Source of the DNA: Nonomuraea thailandensis
GTDB lineage: Bacteria > Actinomycetota > Actinomycetes > Streptosporangiales > Streptosporangiaceae
Reading direction: 5' to 3'
NCBI RefSeq assembly: GCF_024172165.1
Contig: NZ_JAMZEB010000002.1
Coordinates: 7,833,501-7,897,500 of the forward strand
Length of the DNA stretch: 64,000 nucleotides
The notes under the pieces were generated by a model, which worked only from the letters and a program-made list of their open reading frames with translations, did no database searches and was not told the origin of the DNA. Numbering within the stretch: position 1 is the first letter of the stretch; every line of letters starts with the position of its first letter. Below are positions 46,057 through 54,366 of this stretch, in pieces. Position numbers and translations under genes: made by a program.

Positions 46057-47565
46057 ATGCCCCGATCACCCTACGGCAACTACGGCCACGCGATCCTGAC
46101 CGCCGGAGCGCTGCGCACGCCCGGCCGGGTGGCGCTGACGTACTGCGGCGAGCAGAGCTTCACCTACGACCGGCTCAACAGGAACGTCAACCGCCGCGCC
46201 CACGCCCTGCTCGCCGCCGGCGTCACGCCGGGCAGGCGGGTGGCGGCGCTGCTGAACGAGACGTTGCGGGTGGCCGAGGTGTACCTGGCACAGGCCAAGA
46301 TCGGGGCGGTCACGGCGGCGCTGAACCCGTACTGGCCGATGGAGACGCTGCGCGACGTGGTGGCGGCGGCGGGGTGCACGGCGTTCGTGTACGACGCGAC
46401 GGTGGAGTCGGTGGTCGAGCAGATCAGGCCGTCCCTGCCGGAGGTGACCGCCTGGATCCACGTGCGGGACCTGGAGGGAGGCTCCGAGGAGGAGCCGCCG
46501 CTGGGCGCCTTCCACGACGACCCGCTGGCGCTCTACTTCACCTCGGGCACGACCGGGCTGCCCAAGGCCGTCGTGCACACGCACGCGTCGTCGCTGGCCA
46601 CGGCGCAGATCTGGCTGGACGTGCCGCGCGGGCCCGACTCGGTGTTCGGGACGGGCGCGATCATCTGGGGCATCGGCTTCCCGGCCATCGTCGGGCCCGC
46701 ACTCTACGCCGGGATGCGGCTGGTGCTGGAGCAGGACTGGGGGCCGGCGAACTTCCTGCGGGTCGTGCCCCGCGAACGGGTCACGCACCTGTCGCAGATC
46801 CCCTCGTTCTACTCGGCGCTGCTGGCCTCGCCCGAGCACGAGGGCGTGGACCTGTCGTCGATCCAGGTGATCATGCTGGGCGGGGAGCCGCTGACCGCGA
46901 CCATGCTGGACCGGATCAAGGCCAGGCTGCCGCAGGCCGGCGTGTACTCGTACTACGGGCAGACCGAGGCGCCGTACACGTGCATGGGCAGGGTGGACGA
47001 CGGCACGATCCCGCTGGGGTCCTCGGGCCGGGCCCGCACGGGGAACGCCGTGCGCGTCACCGACCCGCAGGGGCAGCCGGTGGTCGACGCCGTCGGCGAG
47101 ATCAACCTGACGGGGCCGCACCGGATGGCCGAGTACGACGGGCTGCCCGACCGGACGGCGGAGGTGCTGCGCGGCGAGTGGTACGTGGGCGGCGACCTCG
47201 GGACGCTCTCCGCCGACGGCGTGCTGCGGGTGCTCGGGCGGCGGGAGGACTCGATACTCAAGGGCGGGATCTGGACGCAGCCGTCCGTGATCGAGGAGGC
47301 GGCCACGGCGCTGGACGGGGTGGCCGAGGCCGGCGCCGTCGGGGTGCCCGAGGAGGCGGCGGAGCAGCAGGTCCTGCTGGCCGTGGTGCCCAGGGCCGGG
47401 CACTCGCTGGACGCCTCCAAGCTGGCGCTGGCTCTGGCGGACCTGCTGCCCGCGCACCAGCGGCCCGATCACATCGTGGTCGCGGACGAGCTGCCGCACT
47501 CCCAGGACGCCTCCGGCGGGCCCGGCAAGCTGCTCCGCAGGAAGATCCGCGAGCTGCTCGGGTGA
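46057..47565 (+). CDS. AMP-forming acyl-CoA synthetase
   Basis: The 502-residue protein has intact adenylate-forming motifs: YFTSGTTGLPKAVVHTH (A3, about 159-175), YSYYGQTEAPY (A5), GEWYVGGDLGTL (A7), RREDSILKGG (A8) and a C-terminal Lys in GPGKLLRRKI (about 490). It should activate a carboxylic acid to its CoA thioester with ATP. Unlike the ligase-like protein at 35930-37414, nothing catalytic is missing. Start follows GGGAGG; the gene lies in the E operon. Confidence 0.92.
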   Translation: MPRSPYGNYGHAILTAGALRTPGRVALTYCGEQSFTYDRLNRNVNRRAHALLAAGVTPGRRVAALLNETLRVAEVYLAQAKIGAVTAALNPYWPMETLRDVVAAAGCTAFVYDATVESVVEQIRPSLPEVTAWIHVRDLEGGSEEEPPLGAFHDDPLALYFTSGTTGLPKAVVHTHASSLATAQIWLDVPRGPDSVFGTGAIIWGIGFPAIVGPALYAGMRLVLEQDWGPANFLRVVPRERVTHLSQIPSFYSALLASPEHEGVDLSSIQVIMLGGEPLTATMLDRIKARLPQAGVYSYYGQTEAPYTCMGRVDDGTIPLGSSGRARTGNAVRVTDPQGQPVVDAVGEINLTGPHRMAEYDGLPDRTAEVLRGEWYVGGDLGTLSADGVLRVLGRREDSILKGGIWTQPSVIEEAATALDGVAEAGAVGVPEEAAEQQVLLAVVPRAGHSLDASKLALALADLLPAHQRPDHIVVADELPHSQDASGGPGKLLRRKIRELLG

Positions 47566-49655
47566 GCGCGGGCCGGGGCACAAGCGTGGGCCGGACCGTC
47601 GGGCCGTACGAGCACGAGGTCAAGGCGCTGCTCGCGGAGGCCGGGGTGCCGGTGCCGCGCGGGGTCGTGGTGCGCGGGGACGACTTCGGCGCGGCTCGGG
47701 AGCTGGCCGGGCCGCTGGTGCTGAAGGCGTTCGGGCCGGGGCTGACGCACAAGTCCGAGTCCGGGGGCGTGGTGCTGGGGCTGGCGCACGAGGAGCTGGG
47801 GGCCGCGGCGGCGGGGATGCGGGCCCGGCTGGAGCCCGCCGGGTTCCTGGTGGAGGAGCAGGCCGAGGCCGGGGTCGAGCTGATCGTGGGGCTGGTGCGG
47901 GATCCGGCGTTCGGGCCGGTGCTGCTCGTCGGGCTGGGCGGGGTGTGGGCGGAGGCGCTGCGTGACACGGCGCTGCGGCTCTGCCCGGTCACGGAGACGG
48001 ACGTGCGGCGCGCGCTGGCGTCCCTGCGCGGCGCCGCGCTGCTGGACGGCTGGCGCGGCGGGCCGCCGGTGGACGTGGACGCGGTGGTCAAGGTCATCAT
48101 GGCGGTGGGCGGGCCTGGGGGGTTGTGGGAGCGGCTGGAGCTGGGCGAGTTCGAGCTGAACCCGGTCATCGCGGGCCCTTCGGGGGCGATCGCGGTCGAC
48201 GCCCGCCACCTCCCGGCCGCCCCGGCGGTCCGCGTGGCCGAGCTCCCACCGGAGACGTCCGCAGCCGGCCCGTCACCCGAGGCGGCGGGACGTGCGGGAG
48301 GGTTTCTGGCGCTCTTCGAGCCCAAGGCCGTGGCCGTCGTCGGGGCGTCCACGTCCCGGCCGAACTTCGGGAACATGTTCCTCGGCTTCTACCGCGACGC
48401 GGGCGTGCCGCTGGTGGCCGTGCATCCGACGGCGGCCGAGGTGGCCGGGGTGCCCGCCGTGCCCTCGCTCGCGCACGCCGACGTGGACTACGCCCTGGTC
48501 GCCGTGCCCGCCGAGCGCTGCGCCGAGGTCGTGCGGGAGGCGCGCGGGGTGCCGTTCACGCAGGTGATGAGCGGCGGGTTCGGCGAGGCGGGGCGGCAGG
48601 AGCTGGAGCGGGAGCTGGCCGGGGCGGCGCGGGCTGCCGGGACGCGGCTGCTCGGCCCCAACTGCATGGGCGTGTACTGCCCGAGGGGACGCCAGACGTT
48701 CGTCGGCGGCGGGATGGGCCCGGCGGGCACGGTCGCGCTGATCTCGCAGAGCGGCGGCCTGGCCGGCGAGGTGATCAAGGTCGGGGAGCGGCGGGGGCTG
48801 GCGTTCAGCCGGGTCGTCACCGTCGGGAACGCGGCCGACGTCACCCCGGCCGAGCTGCTGCGCTGGCTGGCGCAGGACGCGCAGACGCGGGCGATCGGGA
48901 TGTACCTGGAGGACCCGAGGGACGGCCGCGAGCTGTACGAGGCGCTGCGAACGGCGGGCAAGCCCGTGGTGCTGCTGGTCGGCGGGCGCAGCGGGCAGGG
49001 GCAGCGGGCGGCGGCCTCGCACACCGGCGGCCTGGTGAGCGACCGGCGGATCTGGGAGGCGGTGGCCGAGCAGACCGGGGCGACGCTGGTGTCCGGGCAG
49101 GACGACCTGATCGGGGTGCTGGCGTACTTCCAGGCGCACGGCTCGCGGGCCGCCGGCGGGGAGCAGGTGCTGGTGGTGGGGCCGAGCGGGGGTGCGAGTG
49201 TGCTGGCCGCGGACGCGTTCGACCGGGCGGGGGTGCGGCTCGGCCCGCTGCCGGGCGACCGCCTGGACGCGCTGCGCGGGCTCGGGGTGGTGGCGACGGG
49301 CAACCCGCTGGAGGTGCCGGTGGGGCCGCTGGGCAGGGCCGGGCTCGTGACCGACGTGATCGACGCGCTCGCGGGGCCGTACCGGGACGTGGTGGCGCAC
49401 GTGAACGTGCAGGCCTTCTTCACGTACGGGACCGCCCCCGAGCCCCTGTACGACTACACGCACGCGCTGGCAGCCGCCCAGGCCGCGCGCCCCGGCGTGC
49501 GGATCATCCTGGTCACCAGGAACGGCGAGTGCGCCCCCGCGGGCGTCGAGGACGAGGTCGGCCGGATCGCGGCGGCGGCGGGGATCCCCGTCTACCGCAC
49601 CATGGAGGCGGCCGCCGTGGCCGTCGCGGCAGGAGGACGGCATGGGGTTGCTTGA
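47562..49655 (+). CDS. NDP-forming acyl-CoA synthetase, ATP-grasp domain first
   Basis: The GTG at 47562 overlaps the previous stop (GTGA). The 697-residue product has an N-terminal ATP-grasp (beta-type) domain (about 1-225; LVLKAFGPGLTHKSESGGVV, FELNPVIAG), then a CoA-binding Rossmann domain (about 245-340; FEPKAVAVVGASTSRPNFGN) and a succinyl-CoA-ligase-like region with the phospho-His motif AASHTGG (His487). Many fused ADP-forming acetyl-CoA synthetases run alpha-beta; here the order is beta-alpha. It may make or break an acyl-CoA with NTP. Confidence 0.88.
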   Translation: MSAGRGTSVGRTVGPYEHEVKALLAEAGVPVPRGVVVRGDDFGAARELAGPLVLKAFGPGLTHKSESGGVVLGLAHEELGAAAAGMRARLEPAGFLVEEQAEAGVELIVGLVRDPAFGPVLLVGLGGVWAEALRDTALRLCPVTETDVRRALASLRGAALLDGWRGGPPVDVDAVVKVIMAVGGPGGLWERLELGEFELNPVIAGPSGAIAVDARHLPAAPAVRVAELPPETSAAGPSPEAAGRAGGFLALFEPKAVAVVGASTSRPNFGNMFLGFYRDAGVPLVAVHPTAAEVAGVPAVPSLAHADVDYALVAVPAERCAEVVREARGVPFTQVMSGGFGEAGRQELERELAGAARAAGTRLLGPNCMGVYCPRGRQTFVGGGMGPAGTVALISQSGGLAGEVIKVGERRGLAFSRVVTVGNAADVTPAELLRWLAQDAQTRAIGMYLEDPRDGRELYEALRTAGKPVVLLVGGRSGQGQRAAASHTGGLVSDRRIWEAVAEQTGATLVSGQDDLIGVLAYFQAHGSRAAGGEQVLVVGPSGGASVLAADAFDRAGVRLGPLPGDRLDALRGLGVVATGNPLEVPVGPLGRAGLVTDVIDALAGPYRDVVAHVNVQAFFTYGTAPEPLYDYTHALAAAQAARPGVRIILVTRNGECAPAGVEDEVGRIAAAAGIPVYRTMEAAAVAVAAGGRHGVA

Positions 49656-50391
49656 CGGCAAGGTGGCGCTGATCACCGGCGGGGCGCGGGGCATGGGGGC
49701 GGCGCACGTGCGGCTGTTCCTGGAGGAGGGCGCGCGGGTGGTGTTCGGGGACGTGCTGGACGAGGAGGGAAAGGCGCTGGCGGAGGAGACGGGCGCCACG
49801 TACCTGCGGCACGACGTGACGAGCCCCGAGGAGTGGGAGCGGGCCGTGGGGACGGCCGTGGAGGTGCACGGCAGGCTCGACGTGCTGGTCAACAACGCCG
49901 GAATCCTGAAATTTCGCCGCATCCAGGACATGTCGCTTGACGACTTCGACCGCGTGATCAGCGTGAACCTCAAGGGCACCTGGCTGGGCGTCAAGTCGGT
50001 CATCGAGCCCATGAAGGCCGCCGGGCGCGGCTCGATCGTGAACATCTCCTCCATCGAGGGCTACGTCGGCGCCGAGGGGCTGTCGGCGTACTCGGCCTCG
50101 AAGTTCGGCATCCGCGGCATCACGAAGTCGGCGGCGCGGGAGCTGGCCAGGTTCAAGATCCGGGTGAACTCGGTGCACCCCGGCGCGATCAACACCGCCA
50201 TGGCGCTGGACCCGGACATCGTGGCCGAGGTGGACGCCGACGCGTTCGTGAAGTCCATGGTCATCAAGCGGTTCGCCAAGCCCGTGGAGGTGTCGCACGT
50301 GGTGGCGTTCCTGGCCTCGGACCGGGCCAGCTACTGCACGGGCACCGAGGTGACGGTGGACGGGGGCCTGCTGACCGGCGCAGGGTACTGA
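49642..50391 (+). CDS. SDR-family (hydroxysteroid-dehydrogenase-like) oxidoreductase
   Basis: The 249-residue classical SDR has TGGARGMG (12-19), NNAG, catalytic Ser in NISSIEG, Tyr150 and Lys154 in YSASK, and VDGGLLTGAGY at the end. The sequence resembles 3-alpha/20-beta hydroxysteroid dehydrogenases of actinomycetes, although SDR substrates cannot be read reliably. The ATG lies inside the end of the CoA-ligase gene (14-bp overlap). Last gene of the E operon. Confidence 0.9.
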   Translation: MGLLDGKVALITGGARGMGAAHVRLFLEEGARVVFGDVLDEEGKALAEETGATYLRHDVTSPEEWERAVGTAVEVHGRLDVLVNNAGILKFRRIQDMSLDDFDRVISVNLKGTWLGVKSVIEPMKAAGRGSIVNISSIEGYVGAEGLSAYSASKFGIRGITKSAARELARFKIRVNSVHPGAINTAMALDPDIVAEVDADAFVKSMVIKRFAKPVEVSHVVAFLASDRASYCTGTEVTVDGGLLTGAGY

Positions 50392-50392
50392 C

Positions 50393-50416
50393 ACCTTACC
50401 CCAAGGTAGATCTTTT
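50393..50416 (+). terminator. Weak hairpin-T terminator after the E operon
   Basis: ACCTT...AAGGT forms a short stem (loop ACCCC-like) directly after the SDR stop, followed by AGATCTTTTA. The stem is only 5 bp, so the call is tentative. Confidence 0.35.
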
Positions 50417-50422
50417 AGTGTT

Positions 50423-50535
50423 AAACCGCCTAGCCTCGGACATTTCTGGCAACATCACTGACCTGCGGTTTCCAGCCCCGGAGGGCATGATCGCCCCCGG
50501 GGACGTGCGCAACCTGGGGTTACGACTTGGTAACC
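50423..50535 (+). ncRNA. Candidate structured leader before CHAP hydrolase gene
   Basis: Three base-paired elements lie in line. AAACCGC (50423-50429) pairs exactly with GCGGTTT (50465-50471). CCCCGG-A-GGGC (50476-50486) pairs with GCCC-CCGGGG (50493-50502) around a 6-nt loop. GGTTAC (50518-50523) pairs with GTAACC (50530-50535). About 118 nt follow before the ATG. This looks like a cis-acting RNA in the 5' region of the cell-wall hydrolase. It does not match my memory of the c-di-AMP (ydaO) riboswitch, which often precedes such genes in actinobacteria. Confidence 0.45.
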
Positions 50536-50653
50536 TCACTCAGCACGGAAGACGACAGGCCTCCGGTTTTGTCACACCAGTCCCGGGTTCCCCTCCTTAC
50601 CCAGTGCTGCGTGGATAAACCCGGTCTTGCCCGGAAGGTGCCCCCATACCTCC

Positions 50654-52594
50654 ATGACGCCAGAGATCCAGAAGTACATCGAACTGCTCGAGAGCCAGCT
50701 CGGGTACTCGGAGAAGTCCGGGTCGTACACCAAGTTCGGCGACTGGTACGGCAAGAACGTCGAGTTCGACGCCGACTACAGCTCGGCGCCGTGGTGCGAC
50801 ATGTACCTCTCCTGGGCCGCGCACAAGCTCGGCTACGAGGAGTGGATCGGGCAGTTCGCGTGGACGGTGGCGCACGCGGAGTGGTTCAAGGAGCAGGGGG
50901 CGTGGGGCAAGACGCCCAAGCCGGGCGCGTTCGTCTTCTACGACTGGAGCGGCTCCAACGACATCGACAGGATCGACCACGTCGGCATCGTGACGAGGGT
51001 CGAGGGCGACACCATCCACACGATCGAGGGCAACATCGACGGAGGCGTCGCCAAGCGCAAGGAGCGCGACACCAGCAAGGTGGTCGGCTACGGCTACCCC
51101 GAACGCGTCAAGGAGCGGCTCGACGCGGCGGCGGCGAAGAAGAAGGCCAAGGAACAGGCCGAGGCCGGAACGATCCAGATCCCCGAGGAGTCGCTCAGCT
51201 CGCTGATCCCCCGGGCGGAGGGCGGCCGGTCCGCCCAGGCCCCCATCGACGCGGGCCGGATCCAGTCGCAGGACCCCACCAGGGAGCAGCCGCCGTCCAC
51301 GGGGCGGGTCGAGGGCCAGACCCCGGCCGAGGCCCAGGGCCGTACCCAGGACCAGCCCAGGAACGAGACCCCCCGCTCCGACTCGGCCTCCGCGCCGGCG
51401 GCCACCGCGGCGCCCCGCTCCGGCTCGCACTCGACCACCCTTCAGCAGAGCCCGCAGGCCGGCGCGTCCCCCGCGCCCGGCGCCATCAAGAAGGGCAAGC
51501 ACGCCAAGCCCGCCACGGCCGGCACCGAGGCGGCCACGGCCGAGCCGCTGCCGTCCCACACCGACGCCTCCGCCACCGGCCCGCTGCCCGCCATCGACTC
51601 CCCGACGCTGATCGGCTCGGCCCTGGTCGCCGCGCTCGCGCTGCTCGCCGTGGCCAAGACCCGCCGCCTGCGCCTGAGCCCGGCCACCGCCGGCAAGCCG
51701 GCGCGCCCGTCCCGCGCCAAGGGCCGCCGCCGTCGCCGCGGGCCCGCGCCCGTGACCGCCGACGCCACCGCGGTCCAGCGCCTCGTCACCGCCGACCTCA
51801 CCGCGGTGGAGCTCCAGGAGAACGCCGACCGCCTCGCCACGTCGGCAGCCCTGCGCTCCCTCGGCGCCGCGGACGCCGCGTCCGACGTCCTGAGCTCCGT
51901 GACCGCCTCCGACGTCCGGCACCGCGCGACGTCCAGGGCCGCCTCCAGGGACGCGGTGCGCTCCGGCGGCGCCCGGCACCGCAAGCTGCCGCTCGACACC
52001 AGGCCGTTCGACCTGACCACGGACGCGCGCCGGCATCATCATGCGGGGGACCCCCACGCCACCGGGCACCCCACGCGCCGCCACGCCCCCGGCCATCACC
52101 GCCGCGTCACCGGTGCGGGCTCGTTCACCCCCGCCTTCGACGACCAGCCCTACGAGCCGGACTTCGACCAGAGCCGCTTCGCGTTCACCGAGCACACGGC
52201 GCCCCTGGAGCGCATCACCTTCACCGACGAGACGGGCCCCCTGGAGCGCATCACCTTCACGGACGAGACGGGCCCGCTGCGGCGCATCACCCTCACGGAC
52301 GCGACCGGCTCGGTGGAGGTCGTCCTCGACACGGGCCCGCTCCAGCGCTTCGTGGACACCAGCCCGTTCGAGCGCATCGTCATCCCGGGCGCGACCAGCA
52401 CGTTCGACGCCTTCAGCCCGCCGCGGCGCAGGGGCGGCGACATCCTGGACCCGTCCGGCCCCTCCTACCGGGGGCGGCGCAGGAGCGGCGCGCGCGTGGA
52501 GGAGCACGCCCCGTCCGACGTCCCGCTCAGGGGGCGCCGCCACCGCAGGACGCACGAGCAGCAGCTGGTCGGCGGGGGCCGCCACCGGGCCTGA
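50654..52594 (+). CDS. CHAP-domain cell-wall hydrolase with membrane helix and repeat-rich tail
   Basis: From the ATG at 50654 the product has 646 residues. The N-terminal CHAP amidase/peptidase domain (about 1-150) has the Cys in SSAPWCDMYLSWAAHKLG, the His in DHVGIVTRV and EGNIDGG. A Lys/Ala-rich coiled-coil-like stretch and a Pro/Ser-rich region follow, then one hydrophobic helix (about 315-335, LIGSALVAALALLAVAK), a basic stretch, and a C-terminal tail with TFTDETGPLERI-type repeats. No classical signal peptide precedes the CHAP domain, so export or an internal anchor is unclear. TTG 50627 is an alternative start. Confidence 0.85.
   Translation: MTPEIQKYIELLESQLGYSEKSGSYTKFGDWYGKNVEFDADYSSAPWCDMYLSWAAHKLGYEEWIGQFAWTVAHAEWFKEQGAWGKTPKPGAFVFYDWSGSNDIDRIDHVGIVTRVEGDTIHTIEGNIDGGVAKRKERDTSKVVGYGYPERVKERLDAAAAKKKAKEQAEAGTIQIPEESLSSLIPRAEGGRSAQAPIDAGRIQSQDPTREQPPSTGRVEGQTPAEAQGRTQDQPRNETPRSDSASAPAATAAPRSGSHSTTLQQSPQAGASPAPGAIKKGKHAKPATAGTEAATAEPLPSHTDASATGPLPAIDSPTLIGSALVAALALLAVAKTRRLRLSPATAGKPARPSRAKGRRRRRGPAPVTADATAVQRLVTADLTAVELQENADRLATSAALRSLGAADAASDVLSSVTASDVRHRATSRAASRDAVRSGGARHRKLPLDTRPFDLTTDARRHHHAGDPHATGHPTRRHAPGHHRRVTGAGSFTPAFDDQPYEPDFDQSRFAFTEHTAPLERITFTDETGPLERITFTDETGPLRRITLTDATGSVEVVLDTGPLQRFVDTSPFERIVIPGATSTFDAFSPPRRRGGDILDPSGPSYRGRRRSGARVEEHAPSDVPLRGRRHRRTHEQQLVGGGRHRA
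52176..52379 (+). repeat. Tandem ~12-residue repeats in the CHAP protein tail
   Basis: About five units of the pattern xTGPLERITFTDE are encoded head to tail (AFTEHTAPLERI, TFTDETGPLERI, TFTDETGPLRRI, TLTDATGSVEVV, VLDTGPLQRFVDTSPFERIV). The DNA copies near 52201-52300 are almost identical, indicating recent duplication of a 36-bp unit. Confidence 0.75.
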
Positions 52595-52603
52595 ACCCCG
52601 CCT

Positions 52604-53425
52604 TCAGGACGGGTTCCCGACGTCGTACTCGCCGGCGAAGGCGGCCAGCCCGGACACCGCGTCCCTGCTGCGCGTCCAGGGGCGGACGATCAGCCGCTCC
52701 ACCCCGAGCTCCGCCCAGTCGTCCACCTCGCCGGGCGAGGCCAGCTCGTACGCGTGCGCGGTCACCGCCACCCCCGCCCCGAGCCGGGCGAGCTGGGGCC
52801 TGATCGACTCGATCGTGTGCGGCATGCTGATCCACCCGTCGCACAACGTGGCCGCCCGGCGCAGCGCGGCGGCCGACTCACCGCCCGCGAGCACGGGCAG
52901 CCGCCGCTGCACCGGTTTGGGCTCGAAGGCGACCTCGGGAAAGGCGTAGAACCGCCCGGAGTGGGCGACCAGCGGCTCGCTCCAGAGCCGCCGGACCACC
53001 TCGATCGCCTCGTCCAGCCGAGCTCCCCTGGTCCTGAACGGCACCCCGGCCGCCTCCCACTCCCCCCGGTACCAGCCCGCGCCGACGCCGCAGATGGCGC
53101 GTCCGGAGGAGACCACGTCCAGGGTGGCGAACGCGCGGGCCGACACGAACGGATGGCGCAGCGCGAGGAGCTGCACGGCCGTGCCGAGCCGGACGCGGGT
53201 GGTCAGGGCGGCCAGCCAGCACAGGTACGCGGGCGCGTCGAACAGCGGCGTCTGCGGCTTGATCCCCGGGTCGGAGGTGCCCGGGTAGACGGCCAGGGAC
53301 AGGTCGGTGGCGAAGACGAGGTGCTCGGGCAGCCACACCGACTCGAACCCCAGCTCGTCGGCCGCCACCGCCACGTCCTTCCAGGCGGCGGGATGCACGA
53401 GGCCGAGGGGGACGCCGAACTTCAC
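52604..53425 (-). CDS. LLM-class F420-dependent oxidoreductase
   Basis: From the GTG at 53425 (GGGGAGG upstream) the product has 273 residues of luciferase-like barrel: VKFGVPLGLVHPAAWKDVAV, LGFESVWLPEHLVF, TRVRLGTAVQLLALRHPFVS and GRAICGVGAGWYRGEWEAAG, typical of F420-dependent LLM enzymes. It is coupled to the acyl-CoA dehydrogenase gene by a GTGA overlap and is third in the operon behind operator F. It probably acts on the same CoA-linked compound. Confidence 0.87.
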   Translation of the reverse strand: MKFGVPLGLVHPAAWKDVAVAADELGFESVWLPEHLVFATDLSLAVYPGTSDPGIKPQTPLFDAPAYLCWLAALTTRVRLGTAVQLLALRHPFVSARAFATLDVVSSGRAICGVGAGWYRGEWEAAGVPFRTRGARLDEAIEVVRRLWSEPLVAHSGRFYAFPEVAFEPKPVQRRLPVLAGGESAAALRRAATLCDGWISMPHTIESIRPQLARLGAGVAVTAHAYELASPGEVDDWAELGVERLIVRPWTRSRDAVSGLAAFAGEYDVGNPS

Positions 53426-54366
53426 GGGCGCCTCCCCGTGATCGCGGCGCGCAGGCGTTCGCGGTGGGCGGCCGTGGTGCCGTACGCGGCGGACAGCGAC
53501 CAGGCGCGCGCGAGCCAGAACCGCAGGTCCAGCTCCTCGGTGTAGCCGATCGCGCCGTGGACCTGCAGCGCGACCCTTGCGGCCAGCACGGCGGCCTCGC
53601 CGGCGGCGGCCTTGGCGGCGCCGGCGTCCCGCTCGTCGCCGTCCGGTTCCACGGTCAGGGCCGCCCGGTACACCAGCGGCGCCGCGAACTCCACCGCCAC
53701 GGCCACGTCGGCGAGCTGGTGCTTGACGGCCTGGAAGGACCCGATCGGCGCGCCGAACTGGGTGCGCGCGCGGGCGTAGGCGACGGTGACCGCCAGCAGC
53801 TCCCTGGCGACGCCGACGAGCTGCGCGGCGGTGGCCACCGCGGCCCGCGCCAGCGCCGGCCCCACGGGCCCCGGCAGGGCCTCGGAGCGCGAGAACGCCA
53901 CCTCGAACAGCGGCCGGCACGGGTCGACGCCGCGCCGGGGCGTGAGCCGCGCGTCCTGGCGCGAGATCACCCGCGCGCCGCCGTCCCGCACCACCACCAG
54001 CAGGTCGGCCAGGTCGGCGTCGGCCAGGTACGCCTGCCCCGGCGGCAGCACGCCGACGCACACCGCGCCGGAGGCCAGCTTGGGCACCTCGGCCATCAGG
54101 AACGGCGCCACCACGGCGGTCTCGACGACCGGCCCCGGCAGGCACGCGCGCCCGGTCTCCTCCAGGGCGGGCAGCACGTCCACCAGCGCGAGCCCCAGCC
54201 CGTCGGCCGACTCGGGCAGCAGCAGCCCGAAGAACCCCAGCGCGGCGAGCTGTTCCCAGGCGGGCCGCCGCTCCGCCCGCAGGGAGCCGGGGGGGCAGTG
54301 CGTACGCAGCACGTCCCGCACGGTCGCGGCCAGCGCGAGCTGATCGTCGTCGAAGCCGAAGTTCAT
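53422..54366 (-). CDS. Acyl-CoA dehydrogenase, short (beta-like) subunit
   Basis: The 314-residue protein has the ACAD fold (MNFGFDDDQLALAATVRDVL, FFGLLLPESADGLGLALVDV, AYARARTQFGAPIGSFQAVK, ALQVHGAIGYTEELDLRFWL) but is shorter than usual and lacks the GTNEIQR-type end. With the coupled full-length ACAD this resembles the alpha2-beta2 FadE pairs of sterol catabolism, in which the partner carries the full active site. Start ATG 54366 overlaps the upstream stop. Confidence 0.87.
   Translation of the reverse strand: MNFGFDDDQLALAATVRDVLRTHCPPGSLRAERRPAWEQLAALGFFGLLLPESADGLGLALVDVLPALEETGRACLPGPVVETAVVAPFLMAEVPKLASGAVCVGVLPPGQAYLADADLADLLVVVRDGGARVISRQDARLTPRRGVDPCRPLFEVAFSRSEALPGPVGPALARAAVATAAQLVGVARELLAVTVAYARARTQFGAPIGSFQAVKHQLADVAVAVEFAAPLVYRAALTVEPDGDERDAGAAKAAAGEAAVLAARVALQVHGAIGYTEELDLRFWLARAWSLSAAYGTTAAHRERLRAAITGRRP

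Noticed and set aside
46374..49655. 1093-codon frame that appears to fuse an unknown domain to the NDP-forming ligase
   Set aside because: The first ~400 codons overlap the AMP-forming ligase in another frame and lack any domain; the GTG at 47562 with stop overlap is the natural start.
50423..50653. c-di-AMP (ydaO) riboswitch
   Set aside because: Position before a wall hydrolase fits, but the conserved blocks I remember (such as the GACAGCUAAC-like segment) are not visible; kept only as an unassigned structured leader.
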